Positions 45,477-53,797 of a stretch of 64,000 nt of DNA are shown here, piece after piece. How positions within the stretch are numbered: position 1 is the first letter of the stretch; each line of letters opens with the position of its first letter. The position numbers and the translations under genes are program-made. The notes under the pieces were generated by a model. That model had not been told where the DNA came from, did no database searches, and saw nothing but the letters and a program-made list of their open reading frames with translations. Location of the stretch: positions 47,678 to 111,677 of the IMG/VR virus record IMGVR_UViG_3300031707_000003; one strand, given 5' to 3'. This DNA is from a virus.

Positions 45477-48400
45477 AGAGATCGATGACGAACTCCTGGC
45501 CGCTCTCAACGAGTCCCAAGCGTCAACACCCCAGCCTTCTGCGTCCCCTGCTCTGTCGGTCGAGGACGAGGGGATCGATGAAGTCTCTCCTCCGGTAGCC
45601 GCTCGTGCGGTCTCTGCGCCAGCTACTTCGTTGGAAGAGGAGGGGATCGACGAGGTTCCTCCTCCCGCTGTAGCGCTGGCCCCACCACCCCAAGCGCGTC
45701 CCGCAGATGATGACGACTTTGGGGATACCTTGGAGACGTTCGTTCAGACGAGCGGGCTCCAACAGGAACGGGAGGTCCCGGACATCCAAAAGCCGTGGAT
45801 GAAATTCCACAAGTTCATCCGATGTCAAACGGTTGCAGAGGTCGAAGAGATCGTTGATGCGGCCTTGGCTCACGGTCGTTGTGCACTTGACTTGGAGACC
45901 CAGGGTCTCGACAACCGCATCGTCTGGGATGAGCACGGCAATCCCAGTACCGTCCACCAGATCGTCGGCTTCTGTATCTCGGTTGACGGTGTGACCGGTT
46001 ACTACATCCCGATTCGGCACAAGAATTTCGACGGGCCCGACCTCAACGTTCCCGTCGCAGGTGTCGAGGCCGCTATCAAGCGTCTTTGCCTTGCGGCTCA
46101 GCCTCAGGGGACGGCCGAATCAATCGCTAAGGACCCTCTCTCTTTCCCTCAGTTCACGATCCCACCTCAGGTCGTGATCTACTTCTGGAACGGACAGTTC
46201 GATCAGGAGTTCCTTTTCCCCATCACAGGGATCGATTGGTGGCACCCGGATTCCTGGGAGGATGGGATGCTCGCCAACTTCACCCGGTACGCAGCCGACA
46301 AGGCGTTGGGTCTCAAGTACAAGGCCCCCGAGGTACTCCGGGATCCTGAGGGCAACGTCTACGAGATGACCGAGCTGAAGGATCTGTTCATCCGTGGGAT
46401 GGACATCGCGTTCGGCAACCTCGCCCCTGACGAACCAGGGGTTATCAAGTACGGTGCCTCCGACGCAATCTGCACGTACCTCTTGTGCGATGACCCTCGC
46501 CCTCACGAGAAGAAGAGGGAGAACCTCATCAAGCTCGTGAAGACAAAGCACGCCTTCACATACCGTTTGGAGAAGCAGGTCGCTCAGGCTGTCCGGGGGA
46601 TGGAGCGCCATCGCGTTAAGGTTCATCGGGGTCGCATCAAGGAGCTGTACGACGAGCATGTCCTAGAACGTGACTCGATTCTCCAACGCATCCAGGAATT
46701 CGGGGCAACGAAGGGGTGGCACGGGCTCGATCCCAACTCGTCCAAGCAGCTCTCGGACTTCTTGTTCACGGATGGGCCCAACTGCTGCAACATCACGATA
46801 ACGGCGACGAAGGACTACCCAGGCGGCAAGCCCCCCAAGAACGAGAAGTCCGGCCAGTACAAAACGGACGCCGACACGCTCGAAGGGATGGTTGCTGAGA
46901 ACGCACATGCCCCGCCCGTCCTCAAGTGGGTCGTCGAATTCCGAGGTGTTGAGAAAATCATCGGAACGTACCTCACGCACCTCCTCAACAATCCTGACAA
47001 GAACGACGAGCTGCGTTTCTCGTTCAAGCAGACGGGAGCGGGCACGGGGCGATTTTCAGCTCCGGCGAACGCGGATAAGCTCGATCACGGGTTCGGAGGG
47101 ATCCCGATCCATGGGATCCCCGGTGAGTCGTCGCTCCGAAAGACGTTCATCGCGCGGCCTGGCTACACGATCGCCAAGTGCGACTATGCAGGCCAGGAGC
47201 TTCGCATTGCGGCGAACGTCTCAGGGGAGCCCGTGTGGCTGAGGGAGTTCCTCGAAGGTGATGGGGACCTCCACTCGATCACGGCGAGGGCCTTCTACGG
47301 CACGCAAGACATCACCAAAGACCAGCGTAAGGCCGGAAAGATAGCCAACTTCGCGCTCATCTACGGTGGCGGTCCGCAAGCCATCATGCGAGCGACCGGA
47401 TGCGATAAGGTTGAAGGGTCGCGCCGAAAGCAGGCCTTCGACAAGTCCGTCCCAACCTTCGCGGGATGGATCAAGAAGCAGCACGCGGCCGTCAAGAGGG
47501 ATGAGGGTGTGACCACGGCGTTCGGACGCTGGCTTGCTGTTCCCGATGCCAACATCAACACTGGCGTTCCTGAGCATGACCGCATGGTTCAAGCTGCGTG
47601 TGAGCGGTACTCGACGAACTACCCCATCCAGGGGGCGGGCGCCGACATCATGAAGATCAGCATGGTCTTGCTCCACAAGGAATTCTTCAAGCGGGGCTGG
47701 CTCCGCACGGGCGGGGACGATTCCGTTCGCATGCTCATGACGGTGCATGACGAAATTGTCTTCGAGATCAAGCATGACCGTGTAGCCGAGGCCATCCCTC
47801 TCATCGTGAAGGTGATGGAGTCCCCGACGAAGCTCGCCAAGCCCTCGTGGCGAGTTCCTCTCATCGTCGAACCCCTCATCGGACCGAACTGGGGTTCAGG
47901 CTACAAGTGTGAGCATGCCAAGCCGGGTCATGGGCCCAAGCCAAACGAGATCCTCGTCCAAGGCTTCATCTACGGTAGGATCCGTGTGGTCGATCTGGGC
48001 AAGGACAAGCCCGAGGAGTCCGATGGGGAGGTCGAAGACTTCCGCGATGAGAAGGGGAAGAAGATTGGCATCCGTATTGTCGACCCCCCGTGGCTGCGGA
48101 ATGTCACTCCTGACGACCCGAACGCACCGCCGGGAGAAGCACCGCCGGAAGGAGGCTCTGAAGGAGAGCCTCCGAAGTCACCCTCCGCAACCCCTGGGCC
48201 TACCGATGCCGATTCTCCGGTTGACCTAGCGGCAGAGGGTATTCCGACGGAAGTGGCGCCCCCGGTGACCGCGCCCCCACCGGCACCCAAACATGCCTCT
48301 CCCCCCGCAGCGGCGAAGAAGAACGGGAAGAGTCGGGTCGTAACGATGAAGATTTGGCGGTTGAATGGGCTCACCGTAAAACAGGTGCGAATGGCCTGTT

Positions 48401-48561
48401 TCATGGCGCTGGAACCCAACGGTAAACTGCTCCAACTGACGGATAGTAACGGCACCGTCATCGTGGACCCGGCGTTGGGGGTGCGGATCAACCCGGAACA
48501 CCTGGTTCAAAGCCTCTTCCATCTCAACCTGGGAGACGGGGGCTTCGTCGAAGAACCCTAG
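45466..48561 (+). CDS. Family A DNA polymerase with 3'-5' exonuclease and long extensions
   Basis: A 1031-residue replicative polymerase of the Pol I family. Residues 1-110 are low-complexity acidic with two copies of an EGIDEVxPP unit. The proofreading exonuclease starts with ALDLETQGLDN (Asp142, Glu144). Polymerase motif A is DYAGQELR (Asp573), motif B RKAGKIANFALIYG (Arg621) and motif C VHDE (Asp762-Glu763), all intact. The polymerase fold ends near residue 820. About 200 further residues contain a Pro/Glu linker and a small C-terminal domain (KIWRLNGLTVKQVRMACF), not standard for the family. It overlaps the preceding gene by 11 bases. Confidence 0.9.
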   Translation: MPVEEIDDELLAALNESQASTPQPSASPALSVEDEGIDEVSPPVAARAVSAPATSLEEEGIDEVPPPAVALAPPPQARPADDDDFGDTLETFVQTSGLQQEREVPDIQKPWMKFHKFIRCQTVAEVEEIVDAALAHGRCALDLETQGLDNRIVWDEHGNPSTVHQIVGFCISVDGVTGYYIPIRHKNFDGPDLNVPVAGVEAAIKRLCLAAQPQGTAESIAKDPLSFPQFTIPPQVVIYFWNGQFDQEFLFPITGIDWWHPDSWEDGMLANFTRYAADKALGLKYKAPEVLRDPEGNVYEMTELKDLFIRGMDIAFGNLAPDEPGVIKYGASDAICTYLLCDDPRPHEKKRENLIKLVKTKHAFTYRLEKQVAQAVRGMERHRVKVHRGRIKELYDEHVLERDSILQRIQEFGATKGWHGLDPNSSKQLSDFLFTDGPNCCNITITATKDYPGGKPPKNEKSGQYKTDADTLEGMVAENAHAPPVLKWVVEFRGVEKIIGTYLTHLLNNPDKNDELRFSFKQTGAGTGRFSAPANADKLDHGFGGIPIHGIPGESSLRKTFIARPGYTIAKCDYAGQELRIAANVSGEPVWLREFLEGDGDLHSITARAFYGTQDITKDQRKAGKIANFALIYGGGPQAIMRATGCDKVEGSRRKQAFDKSVPTFAGWIKKQHAAVKRDEGVTTAFGRWLAVPDANINTGVPEHDRMVQAACERYSTNYPIQGAGADIMKISMVLLHKEFFKRGWLRTGGDDSVRMLMTVHDEIVFEIKHDRVAEAIPLIVKVMESPTKLAKPSWRVPLIVEPLIGPNWGSGYKCEHAKPGHGPKPNEILVQGFIYGRIRVVDLGKDKPEESDGEVEDFRDEKGKKIGIRIVDPPWLRNVTPDDPNAPPGEAPPEGGSEGEPPKSPSATPGPTDADSPVDLAAEGIPTEVAPPVTAPPPAPKHASPPAAAKKNGKSRVVTMKIWRLNGLTVKQVRMACFMALEPNGKLLQLTDSNGTVIVDPALGVRINPEHLVQSLFHLNLGDGGFVEEP

Positions 48562-48577
48562 CCAAACCTACGGTTGA

Positions 48578-48583
48578 GGCGTA
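48578..48583 (+). promoter_or_regulatory. GGTGTA variant (ggcgta)
   Basis: One mismatch to GGTGTA, ending ten bases before the GTG at 48594, which has no Shine-Dalgarno. Same spacing as the closest perfect copies. Confidence 0.35.
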
Positions 48584-48593
48584 TCTTCAACCC

Positions 48594-49211
48594 GTGAGTT
48601 TTCGACGCCTCGACATGCTCCCTGAGTGCAACCTGAACGGTGCACCTCTGGACGTGTTTGTTGCGGAGTGCTGCCAGCGCTGCATCAATCCCGAGTGCAC
48701 CCGAAGCCAATTCGGGGGGAGCAAGTTCGATCAGAGGACGGGGACCTGGCTCCAGCGGCTCTTCACGGAAGTCCCCAAGCTTCAACCCAACGACCCGAGA
48801 TTTCAAGCGATTGCAGGTCAGAAGTTCCTCACCATCGACGCAGGCCGGACTCCCGAGGTCCGGTCCACTGTCTGGGTCGACCCTCGGGACCTTGAAACGG
48901 CGTCCGCGCAGGTCACAGCTCCGCCTGTTGTGGAGCCCACACCCTCTCTAGTTGTCGCTACAGCCGAGGCTCAGCCCGAGACTCTGGATCCCCCGGCGAC
49001 AAATACCCCACAACCTACGCCGCCTCGAAAATCCGTCCCGCGTCACATGGTTCTCGCCAACGCACCTTCACAGTCAGGCAAGATCATCCGGCCTGAGACC
49101 TCTTCCGCACCTCCGAAAGACGCGTGGGCAGGCCCTCTTGCATCTCCGGACGCGAACATTACCGTGATTAAGCCAGGGGCGACTGTGAAGCTAGGGGGCT
49201 CCGGTGTATAG
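48594..49211 (+). CDS. Hypothetical protein with N-terminal Cys cluster
   Basis: A 205-residue protein with a GTG start and no Shine-Dalgarno; a GGTGTA variant (ggcgta) ends ten bases before it. Residues 12-40 hold a Cys cluster (AECCQRCINPECTRSQFGGS) likely to bind zinc, followed by QRTGTWLQRLF. The second half is Pro/Thr/Ala-rich and probably disordered, ending in a short strand segment (ITVIKPGATVKLGGSG). A CCGGTGTA element overlaps its last codons. Function unknown. Confidence 0.55.
   Translation: MSFRRLDMLPECNLNGAPLDVFVAECCQRCINPECTRSQFGGSKFDQRTGTWLQRLFTEVPKLQPNDPRFQAIAGQKFLTIDAGRTPEVRSTVWVDPRDLETASAQVTAPPVVEPTPSLVVATAEAQPETLDPPATNTPQPTPPRKSVPRHMVLANAPSQSGKIIRPETSSAPPKDAWAGPLASPDANITVIKPGATVKLGGSGV
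49201..49208 (+). promoter_or_regulatory. CCGGTGTA element before DUF2997 gene
   Basis: CCGGTGTA overlapping the end of the preceding gene and ending 38 bases before the DUF2997-like ATG; a hairpin lies between, and this gene does have a Shine-Dalgarno. Confidence 0.45.
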
Positions 49212-49217
49212 ATCCTC

Positions 49218-49235
49218 CAGAGGGGCAGCCCTCTG
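49218..49235 (+). promoter_or_regulatory. Leader hairpin before DUF2997 gene
   Basis: A perfect seven-base-pair stem (cagaggg / ccctctg) with loop gcag, just upstream of the aaaaggaag ribosome binding site. It lacks a T-run, so it is more likely an mRNA leader structure than a terminator. Confidence 0.5.
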
Positions 49236-49246
49236 AAAAGGAAGCC

Positions 49247-49429
49247 ATGTCAGATCCGATGAAGTTCAAGGCGGTCATCAAGCAAGACGGCACCGTCGTC
49301 ACCGAAGTACTCGATCGCGGGCAGCATCTCTGCGGCGAAGTGTACAAGGTGACGAATGCCATCGGGAAGCAGCTCTCCGACGAGGAGATCGGCCCCGAGT
49401 GCGATACGGTCAACGAGATCATCACCTGA
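49247..49429 (+). CDS. DUF2997-like small protein
   Basis: A 60-residue protein with a good Shine-Dalgarno (aaaaggaag). It matches the outline of the DUF2997 family: a strand hairpin from KAVIKQDGTVVTEVLDRG, then a Cys-containing helix (HLCGEVYKVTNAIGK) and an acidic end (SDEEIGPECD). In cyanobacteria and some other genomes such genes neighbour DUF1257 (Ycf35) and Ycf46-like ATPase genes, exactly as here, which strengthens the call. Biochemical role is unknown. Confidence 0.65.
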   Translation: MSDPMKFKAVIKQDGTVVTEVLDRGQHLCGEVYKVTNAIGKQLSDEEIGPECDTVNEIIT

Positions 49430-49443
49430 GCGCCTAGGCGCTC
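49428..49443 (+). promoter_or_regulatory. Inverted repeat between DUF2997 and DUF1257 genes
   Basis: gagcgcc-ta-ggcgctc, a perfect seven-base-pair inverted repeat overlapping the DUF2997 stop codon. No T-run follows; it may affect mRNA processing or stability between the two genes. Confidence 0.5.
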
Positions 49444-49471
49444 GTCACCCGAAAGAGAAGAGGAAGACACC

Positions 49472-49798
49472 ATGTCTCACCGCGTTACCACCCAGACCGA
49501 GATCAAGGACAAGAACTTCGCCGTGCAGGCTCTCAAGTCTGCGGGCCTCTCCTACCGCGAAGTAGGCGAGCAGATCCACATCACGAGCGGGCGTCTGGCA
49601 AACGCAACGCTCGACCTCCGTTCGGGGCTGATCTCGGGTGACACCGATCACGGCCACAGCTCGGAGACCCTGGGCATGCTCCGCCAGCACTACTCGGAGG
49701 CGAAGTACCGCGCCGAGTGCCAGAAGCAGGGCATCTCGGTCGAGAGCCGCACGGTCAACAAGGAAGGGCACATCGTCCTCATGTGCTCGATGGCCTGA
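49472..49798 (+). CDS. DUF1257 (Ycf35-like) protein
   Basis: A 108-residue protein starting MSHRVTTQTEIKDKNFAVQA, the usual DUF1257 opening of MSH followed by a T-x-I-K-D motif, then ALKSAGLSYREVGEQIHITS and HYSEAKYRAECQKQG before a short strand-rich end. A good Shine-Dalgarno (agaggaag) precedes it. It lies between the DUF2997-like gene and the Ycf46-like ATPase gene and is closed by a strong terminator. No biochemical function is established for the family to my knowledge. Confidence 0.75.
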   Translation: MSHRVTTQTEIKDKNFAVQALKSAGLSYREVGEQIHITSGRLANATLDLRSGLISGDTDHGHSSETLGMLRQHYSEAKYRAECQKQGISVESRTVNKEGHIVLMCSMA

Positions 49799-49829
49799 AT
49801 CGGGCCACCTCAACTGAGGGCTAACGGGG

Positions 49830-49864
49830 CCCGCTTCTCGAAAGGGAGGCGGGTCTTCGTTTTT
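49830..49864 (+). terminator. Rho-independent terminator after DUF1257 gene
   Basis: Stem 49830-49853 (cccgcttctc / gggaggcggg, ten pairs with G-T wobbles) closed by a GAAA loop and followed by tcttcgttttt. A textbook intrinsic terminator, closing the DUF2997-DUF1257 transcript before the Ycf46-like gene. Confidence 0.85.
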
Positions 49865-49872
49865 CCGGTGTA
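49865..49872 (+). promoter_or_regulatory. CCGGTGTA element before Ycf46-like gene
   Basis: CCGGTGTA begins immediately after the terminator T-run and ends 27 bases before the ATG, as expected for a promoter restarting transcription. Confidence 0.6.
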
Positions 49873-49899
49873 CTAACCATCTAGGACCCACAACCCAAA

Positions 49900-51471
49900 A
49901 TGAACGCCGACCTCCTCTTCCACCTCCGCTCCCTCTCCCGGATGATCTACTTCGTCACCGAGGAAGAGGATCGTTTCCTTCTCAAGCTGAAGGACACCCT
50001 CAAGAGGTTCGCCCCTCGTACGTACGTGTACAACGCAGCGTTCGGCTTGGTCGGTCTCGACAACCTGACGCGGGACTGGGGAACGCGAGCCCACGCGGTT
50101 GCGCCGGATCTCCAGGGCATCCACGACGCGCTCATCCACATCTACAAGGATGACCCGAAGGACGAACAGAACTTCTACATCATCACGGACCCTGAGCGGT
50201 GGCTGAAGGACGATCATGTCCAGCGGCGCATCCTCAACATCGTCCACCAGCTTCACAACGACATCCGCACGATCAAGATCATGATCTTCGTCGGCCAGCG
50301 GAAGTACATCCCGGAGAAGCTCTCCCGCTACATCGAAGTCGTGCATGACACCGGCCTCGGTACCGAAGAGATCGGGACCATCGTTCAGCAGGCGTGCGAG
50401 CACCTTCAGATCCAGCCGCCGGAAGACGCGGAAGAGCTGTTCCGTGGGCTCACGAGCTACGAAGTCGATGCGGCCATCGCCCAGTCCATCGTGAAGACGA
50501 AGAAGGACAAGAGCGCTCCCAAGCGGATCGATCCAGCCTACATCGCCGAATTCAGGCGTCGGCAGCTCCGTAAGACGGATCTCGTCCAGCACATCGACAC
50601 GTCGGCCTTCACGTTCGACAAGATCGGGGGAGCCAATCGCTTCAAGGCATGGGCTCGCAAAATCAAGGCGGCCTGGACTCCAGAGGGCCGCGAGGCGGGC
50701 TTGGAGCACCCTAAGGGCGTCCTCAACGTCGGCGTGTGGGGGACGGGCAAGTCACTCTCCGTGAAGTGCCTCGGCTCTGAGTGGGGACTCCCTGTCGTCT
50801 CGTTGGAGATGGGGCGCCTTCGGTCGTCAGGTGTCGGCGAGTCCGAGGCCAACGTCTACCGTGCGCTTCGGATCATCGAGTCGGCGGCGCCCTGCATCGT
50901 GTGGATCGATGAAGGGGAGAAGTCTCTTTCGGGTGGGCAGTCGTCCGCTCAATCGGACGCCGGCACAACCAACCGGACGATCGGCATCTTCTCGACGTGG
51001 CTCCAGGAGACCAAGGCGAAGGTCACACTCGCCATCACCGCGAACACGCTCAAGACCCTTCCGGTCGAGTTCGTCAACCGCATGGATGAGCGGTTCTTCT
51101 TCGATCTTCCGTCGGAGGAGGAGCGGATCGACATCTTGAAGATCCACCTGAAGCAGCGCAACCTCGATCCTATGAAGTTCGACTTGGCCATGTTGGCGGA
51201 CAAGGCCCGGAGCATGGTCGGTCGCGAGATCGAGCAGTGCATCAAGGCGGCCCTCGTCGAGTCGTTCGACCAGAAGAAGAAGGGGCTCGATCAGGACATC
51301 TTCGCGGTCGAGTTGGCCCGCAAGCCGCGCATCGTGAAGACGATGGTGGACGAGATCAAGGAAGTCCTCGATTGGGTCGGTTACGACCCTGACGTGGACG
51401 ACGGCATCCGTGCACGCTTCGCTTCGGATCCCAACCGCAAGGGTGGGGCCATGAAACTCGTCGAGGGGTGA
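49900..51471 (+). CDS. Ycf46-like AAA+ ATPase
   Basis: A 523-residue protein matching Ycf46 in length and layout: about 240 residues of a degenerate N-terminal domain, then an AAA+ module with Walker A GVWGTGKS (Lys284), Walker B IVWIDEGEK (Asp337-Glu338), sensor 1 TLAITANT and arginine-finger region EFVNRMDERFFFDLPSEEER. The pore-type region follows the GVGESEANV second-region motif. It is transcribed after a terminator from a CCGGTGTA element 27 bases upstream of the ATG. It probably remodels a protein or nucleic-acid complex with the adjacent DUF1257 and DUF2997 products. Confidence 0.8.
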   Translation: MNADLLFHLRSLSRMIYFVTEEEDRFLLKLKDTLKRFAPRTYVYNAAFGLVGLDNLTRDWGTRAHAVAPDLQGIHDALIHIYKDDPKDEQNFYIITDPERWLKDDHVQRRILNIVHQLHNDIRTIKIMIFVGQRKYIPEKLSRYIEVVHDTGLGTEEIGTIVQQACEHLQIQPPEDAEELFRGLTSYEVDAAIAQSIVKTKKDKSAPKRIDPAYIAEFRRRQLRKTDLVQHIDTSAFTFDKIGGANRFKAWARKIKAAWTPEGREAGLEHPKGVLNVGVWGTGKSLSVKCLGSEWGLPVVSLEMGRLRSSGVGESEANVYRALRIIESAAPCIVWIDEGEKSLSGGQSSAQSDAGTTNRTIGIFSTWLQETKAKVTLAITANTLKTLPVEFVNRMDERFFFDLPSEEERIDILKIHLKQRNLDPMKFDLAMLADKARSMVGREIEQCIKAALVESFDQKKKGLDQDIFAVELARKPRIVKTMVDEIKEVLDWVGYDPDVDDGIRARFASDPNRKGGAMKLVEG

Positions 51472-51472
51472 C

Positions 51473-51829
51473 GTGGGGCTGATCAACACACGGAGGAAGC
51501 TCCTCGTAGGGAAGGTCAACGAGAGCCTCTTCCGTGATTTATTCCGCGCTACCAAAGCCGCTGACTTCGCGGAGGTCGAGCGCTTGAAAGCCACCCTCAA
51601 GAAGTCGCAGGAGGAGTGCCTCCACCCGTCGACGGAGCATAGGACTGCGAAGAGCATCCCCGGCGGCCCCACGAAGCGGTACAAGAAGGGGGACTGCCTT
51701 TCGTGGTGCTTCCGGTGTGGTAAGATCCTGGAGCACAACGGCAAGGAGGTTGGCGAGGAGCTACCCCTTACGGTGTGGGAACGCCTCCTCGATGGCGAAT
51801 CCCCCTTCGATGAGGCTGGTGATGTCTGA
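51473..51829 (+). CDS. Zinc-ribbon hypothetical protein
   Basis: A 118-residue protein with a GTG start one base after the upstream stop. The first half is basic helix (DFAEVERLKATLKKSQEE); the second has a likely zinc ribbon ECLHPS ... DCLSWCFRCGK. Its 3' end overlaps the next gene by eight bases. No family is recognised; such small zinc ribbons often mediate nucleic-acid or protein contacts. Confidence 0.55.
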   Translation: MGLINTRRKLLVGKVNESLFRDLFRATKAADFAEVERLKATLKKSQEECLHPSTEHRTAKSIPGGPTKRYKKGDCLSWCFRCGKILEHNGKEVGEELPLTVWERLLDGESPFDEAGDV

Positions 51830-52994
51830 CAAGCTCGCCAAGGTTGACCCTCAGGTCAGTTCGCTTGCCCGGCCTGAGTCGGGCCCTCTCCTTGCGGCTC
51901 GTCAGAACATCAAGCGGCAACCGGACGCTCAAGCCATCTTCGCGAAGTCCCGCGAGGAAAACTGGAACGCCGACCAACTCGCCGAGGCTCTCCAACCCGT
52001 TCTCGAACTGCACGTCGAAGGGGACTCGGCGGCTATTGCTCAGGTTGCCAGGTACTTGGCGGACGAGTACTTCCAGATCGGCGACGGCATCCTCATCATC
52101 TCGACCGAGACCGGTAAGGCCATCGCCAAGATCACGGAGGATGACATCTGGGTTCCACCCCCGGTCCCCCGCGAGGGTGGTGGCATGGTGCAGCCTCTCC
52201 CACGGCTTCGACCGGAGCTGGAGGGACTCCTCGTCGAGTGGGTGTTCAACCGTGGTCGGGAGCAAGCCCTGGCTGCCACGCTGGCGCGTCGGTCACACCA
52301 AACGGCCCTTCTCCGGGAGGAGGGGGACCGAAGGCTCCTGCCGGTCACCAAGGCGGGCAGGAGGCAAATCGTGGACGCCATCAGTGACGCCCTTCCCGAG
52401 CTTCTCCCTGGGCAATGCCAAGGGCTCAGTCGGGAGTTCCTCTCCCACTTCGAGTTCCGGCAAGACGACCCAGAGGACTTGAAGCCTTTGCTGCGGTGCG
52501 TCGGACTCTCGAAATCGCTCATCCCCCTTCAAGACCCGCGTGGTCTCAACCTTCGCCACGATCACTTCACGGCCGTTACCGCCCGCATTGCCTCCCAGTG
52601 GACACGCGAGATCGCCCGCAGCGTGGCCGTCTTCGCTCGGCAAGAGCTGCAACCCCGTCCCATGGCGTACCGCGATCTCAAGCCTGAGAACGTGCAAGGC
52701 GCGTTCTGGACAGGGGAGCCCAATACAGTCGAGCTGTTCCACAAGACCTCTCCCGGAGTGAGCGCACTCCCCGTCGATGGGGCTCCAGCAACGGGGTTTT
52801 CAGGCATCGTGGGGGCCATCGTCATCGACCCGGCTTCGTACAAGTGCTCAACCCGAGAGTTTCACGACCGGTGGGAGATCATGGCGAAGTTCGAGTACAC
52901 GGTCTGGATCGACTGGGCCAAGGTGCGCTCGCTCGTCATCGACGACGTTCCCATGTCGGGGCTGTCTGTCGAGGTTCTCGATCGCGCGAGATAG
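51822..52994 (+). CDS. Hypothetical protein, 390 residues
   Basis: The ATG at 51822, with gagg six bases upstream, is the best start; an in-frame ATG at 51810 is an alternative. The protein is mixed helix and strand with DQLAEALQPVLELHVEGDSA near the N-terminus, a charged middle (LREEGDRRLLPVTKAGRRQI) and a beta-rich C-terminal third (FSGIVGAIVIDPASYKCS, FEYTVWIDWAKVRSLVIDD). No nucleotide-binding or catalytic motif is visible. Overlap with the zinc-ribbon gene suggests co-expression. Confidence 0.5.
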   Translation: MSDKLAKVDPQVSSLARPESGPLLAARQNIKRQPDAQAIFAKSREENWNADQLAEALQPVLELHVEGDSAAIAQVARYLADEYFQIGDGILIISTETGKAIAKITEDDIWVPPPVPREGGGMVQPLPRLRPELEGLLVEWVFNRGREQALAATLARRSHQTALLREEGDRRLLPVTKAGRRQIVDAISDALPELLPGQCQGLSREFLSHFEFRQDDPEDLKPLLRCVGLSKSLIPLQDPRGLNLRHDHFTAVTARIASQWTREIARSVAVFARQELQPRPMAYRDLKPENVQGAFWTGEPNTVELFHKTSPGVSALPVDGAPATGFSGIVGAIVIDPASYKCSTREFHDRWEIMAKFEYTVWIDWAKVRSLVIDDVPMSGLSVEVLDRAR

Positions 52995-53027
52995 AGCTTT
53001 GATAGGCCTACTTGGGGTGTCCGTCAC

Positions 53028-53282
53028 ATGGGTTACTACTCGTTCATCGTCCAAGCTCCTGGGGAGGTAATCCTCGAAAAGCAAAGGGTAATCCTCGATC
53101 AAGGTATGAACGCTTTCAATGCGCTCATCGACGATCTCGACGTGTTTCTCGTACTCCTCAAGAAAGAGGGGGTGTCCGTCACGAAGGTGAACCGGCTCGA
53201 CATGCACGAACCCGTCACACCTCAACCGGAGATCCTGGAGGCTCAACAGGCGTATGTCCTACCTACACGGGGAGATGATTGA
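53028..53282 (+). CDS. Small hypothetical protein
   Basis: An 84-residue protein with ggggtg eight bases before the ATG. It starts MGYYSFIVQAPGEVI and contains a helix of alternating hydrophobic residues (NALIDDLDVFLVLLKKEGVS). No family recognised. Its end overlaps the next, winged-helix-like gene. Confidence 0.45.
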   Translation: MGYYSFIVQAPGEVILEKQRVILDQGMNAFNALIDDLDVFLVLLKKEGVSVTKVNRLDMHEPVTPQPEILEAQQAYVLPTRGDD

Positions 53283-53538
53283 TCGTGAGGCGGCCCGTAA
53301 GCTTGCCCTGGACTACTTCGCCCGTCACGAGAACCGCGTCATTCTCGTGGGCCAGGTATCTCTGCACATCGCCAACGGTTACGGCCTGAACAAGACCGAA
53401 CGCCTCCTCGAAGAGATGGTCCGCGAAGGCATCATCCAGAGGGCATCCCAAGCCGAGCAGAAGGCCGCCGGGTATCGTGATGGCTACGTCTTGACGTCGC
53501 TCGGTGTAGAAGTAATACGTGGGCGTCCGCCAGCGTAA
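53254..53538 (+). CDS. Winged-helix-like small protein
   Basis: A 94-residue protein if read from the first ATG, or 87 from the ATG at 53275, where homologous-looking sequence begins (IDREAARKLALDYF). The order helix, VILVGQVSLHIANGYG, LNKTERLLEEMVREGIIQRA, then a strand GYVLTSLGVEVI is that of a winged helix-turn-helix, so a DNA-binding regulator is likely. It overlaps neighbours on both sides by 20-29 bases. Targets cannot be inferred. Confidence 0.5.
   Translation: MSYLHGEMIDREAARKLALDYFARHENRVILVGQVSLHIANGYGLNKTERLLEEMVREGIIQRASQAEQKAAGYRDGYVLTSLGVEVIRGRPPA
53501..53508 (+). promoter_or_regulatory. TCGGTGTA element
   Basis: TCGGTGTA ending ten bases before the GTG at 53519; no Shine-Dalgarno between. 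It lies inside the end of the winged-helix gene. Confidence 0.45.
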
Positions 53539-53773
53539 GCAAACACTCCTCGTTGTTCTGAAGGCACACACGTTGAGTGGTAGGTTGTCGGCTGAACAAG
53601 CGGTCACCTTCGAGGCGATGTACCGGCGTGCTCGCACCCCCGAGGAACAAGATCAGGTCACCAAGGTCGTTCACGACATGATGGAGGGTTGGCGGACAGG
53701 GACCGACCGGTTCTCCCGGCTCCGGCAGGCCATGAACGATCTCGATGAACTAGCGGACGACGATGGGGAATAA
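53519..53773 (+). CDS. Small hypothetical protein
   Basis: An 84-residue protein read from a GTG ten bases after a CGGTGTA element, without a Shine-Dalgarno. It is mostly charged helix (TPEEQDQVTKVVHDMMEG, RQAMNDLDELADDDGE). No family recognised. It overlaps the winged-helix gene by 20 bases and is followed 24 bases later by a tagged protein. Confidence 0.4.
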   Translation: MGVRQRKQTLLVVLKAHTLSGRLSAEQAVTFEAMYRRARTPEEQDQVTKVVHDMMEGWRTGTDRFSRLRQAMNDLDELADDDGE

Positions 53774-53797
53774 AGTCCCTTTCAACGGGCACCTGCG

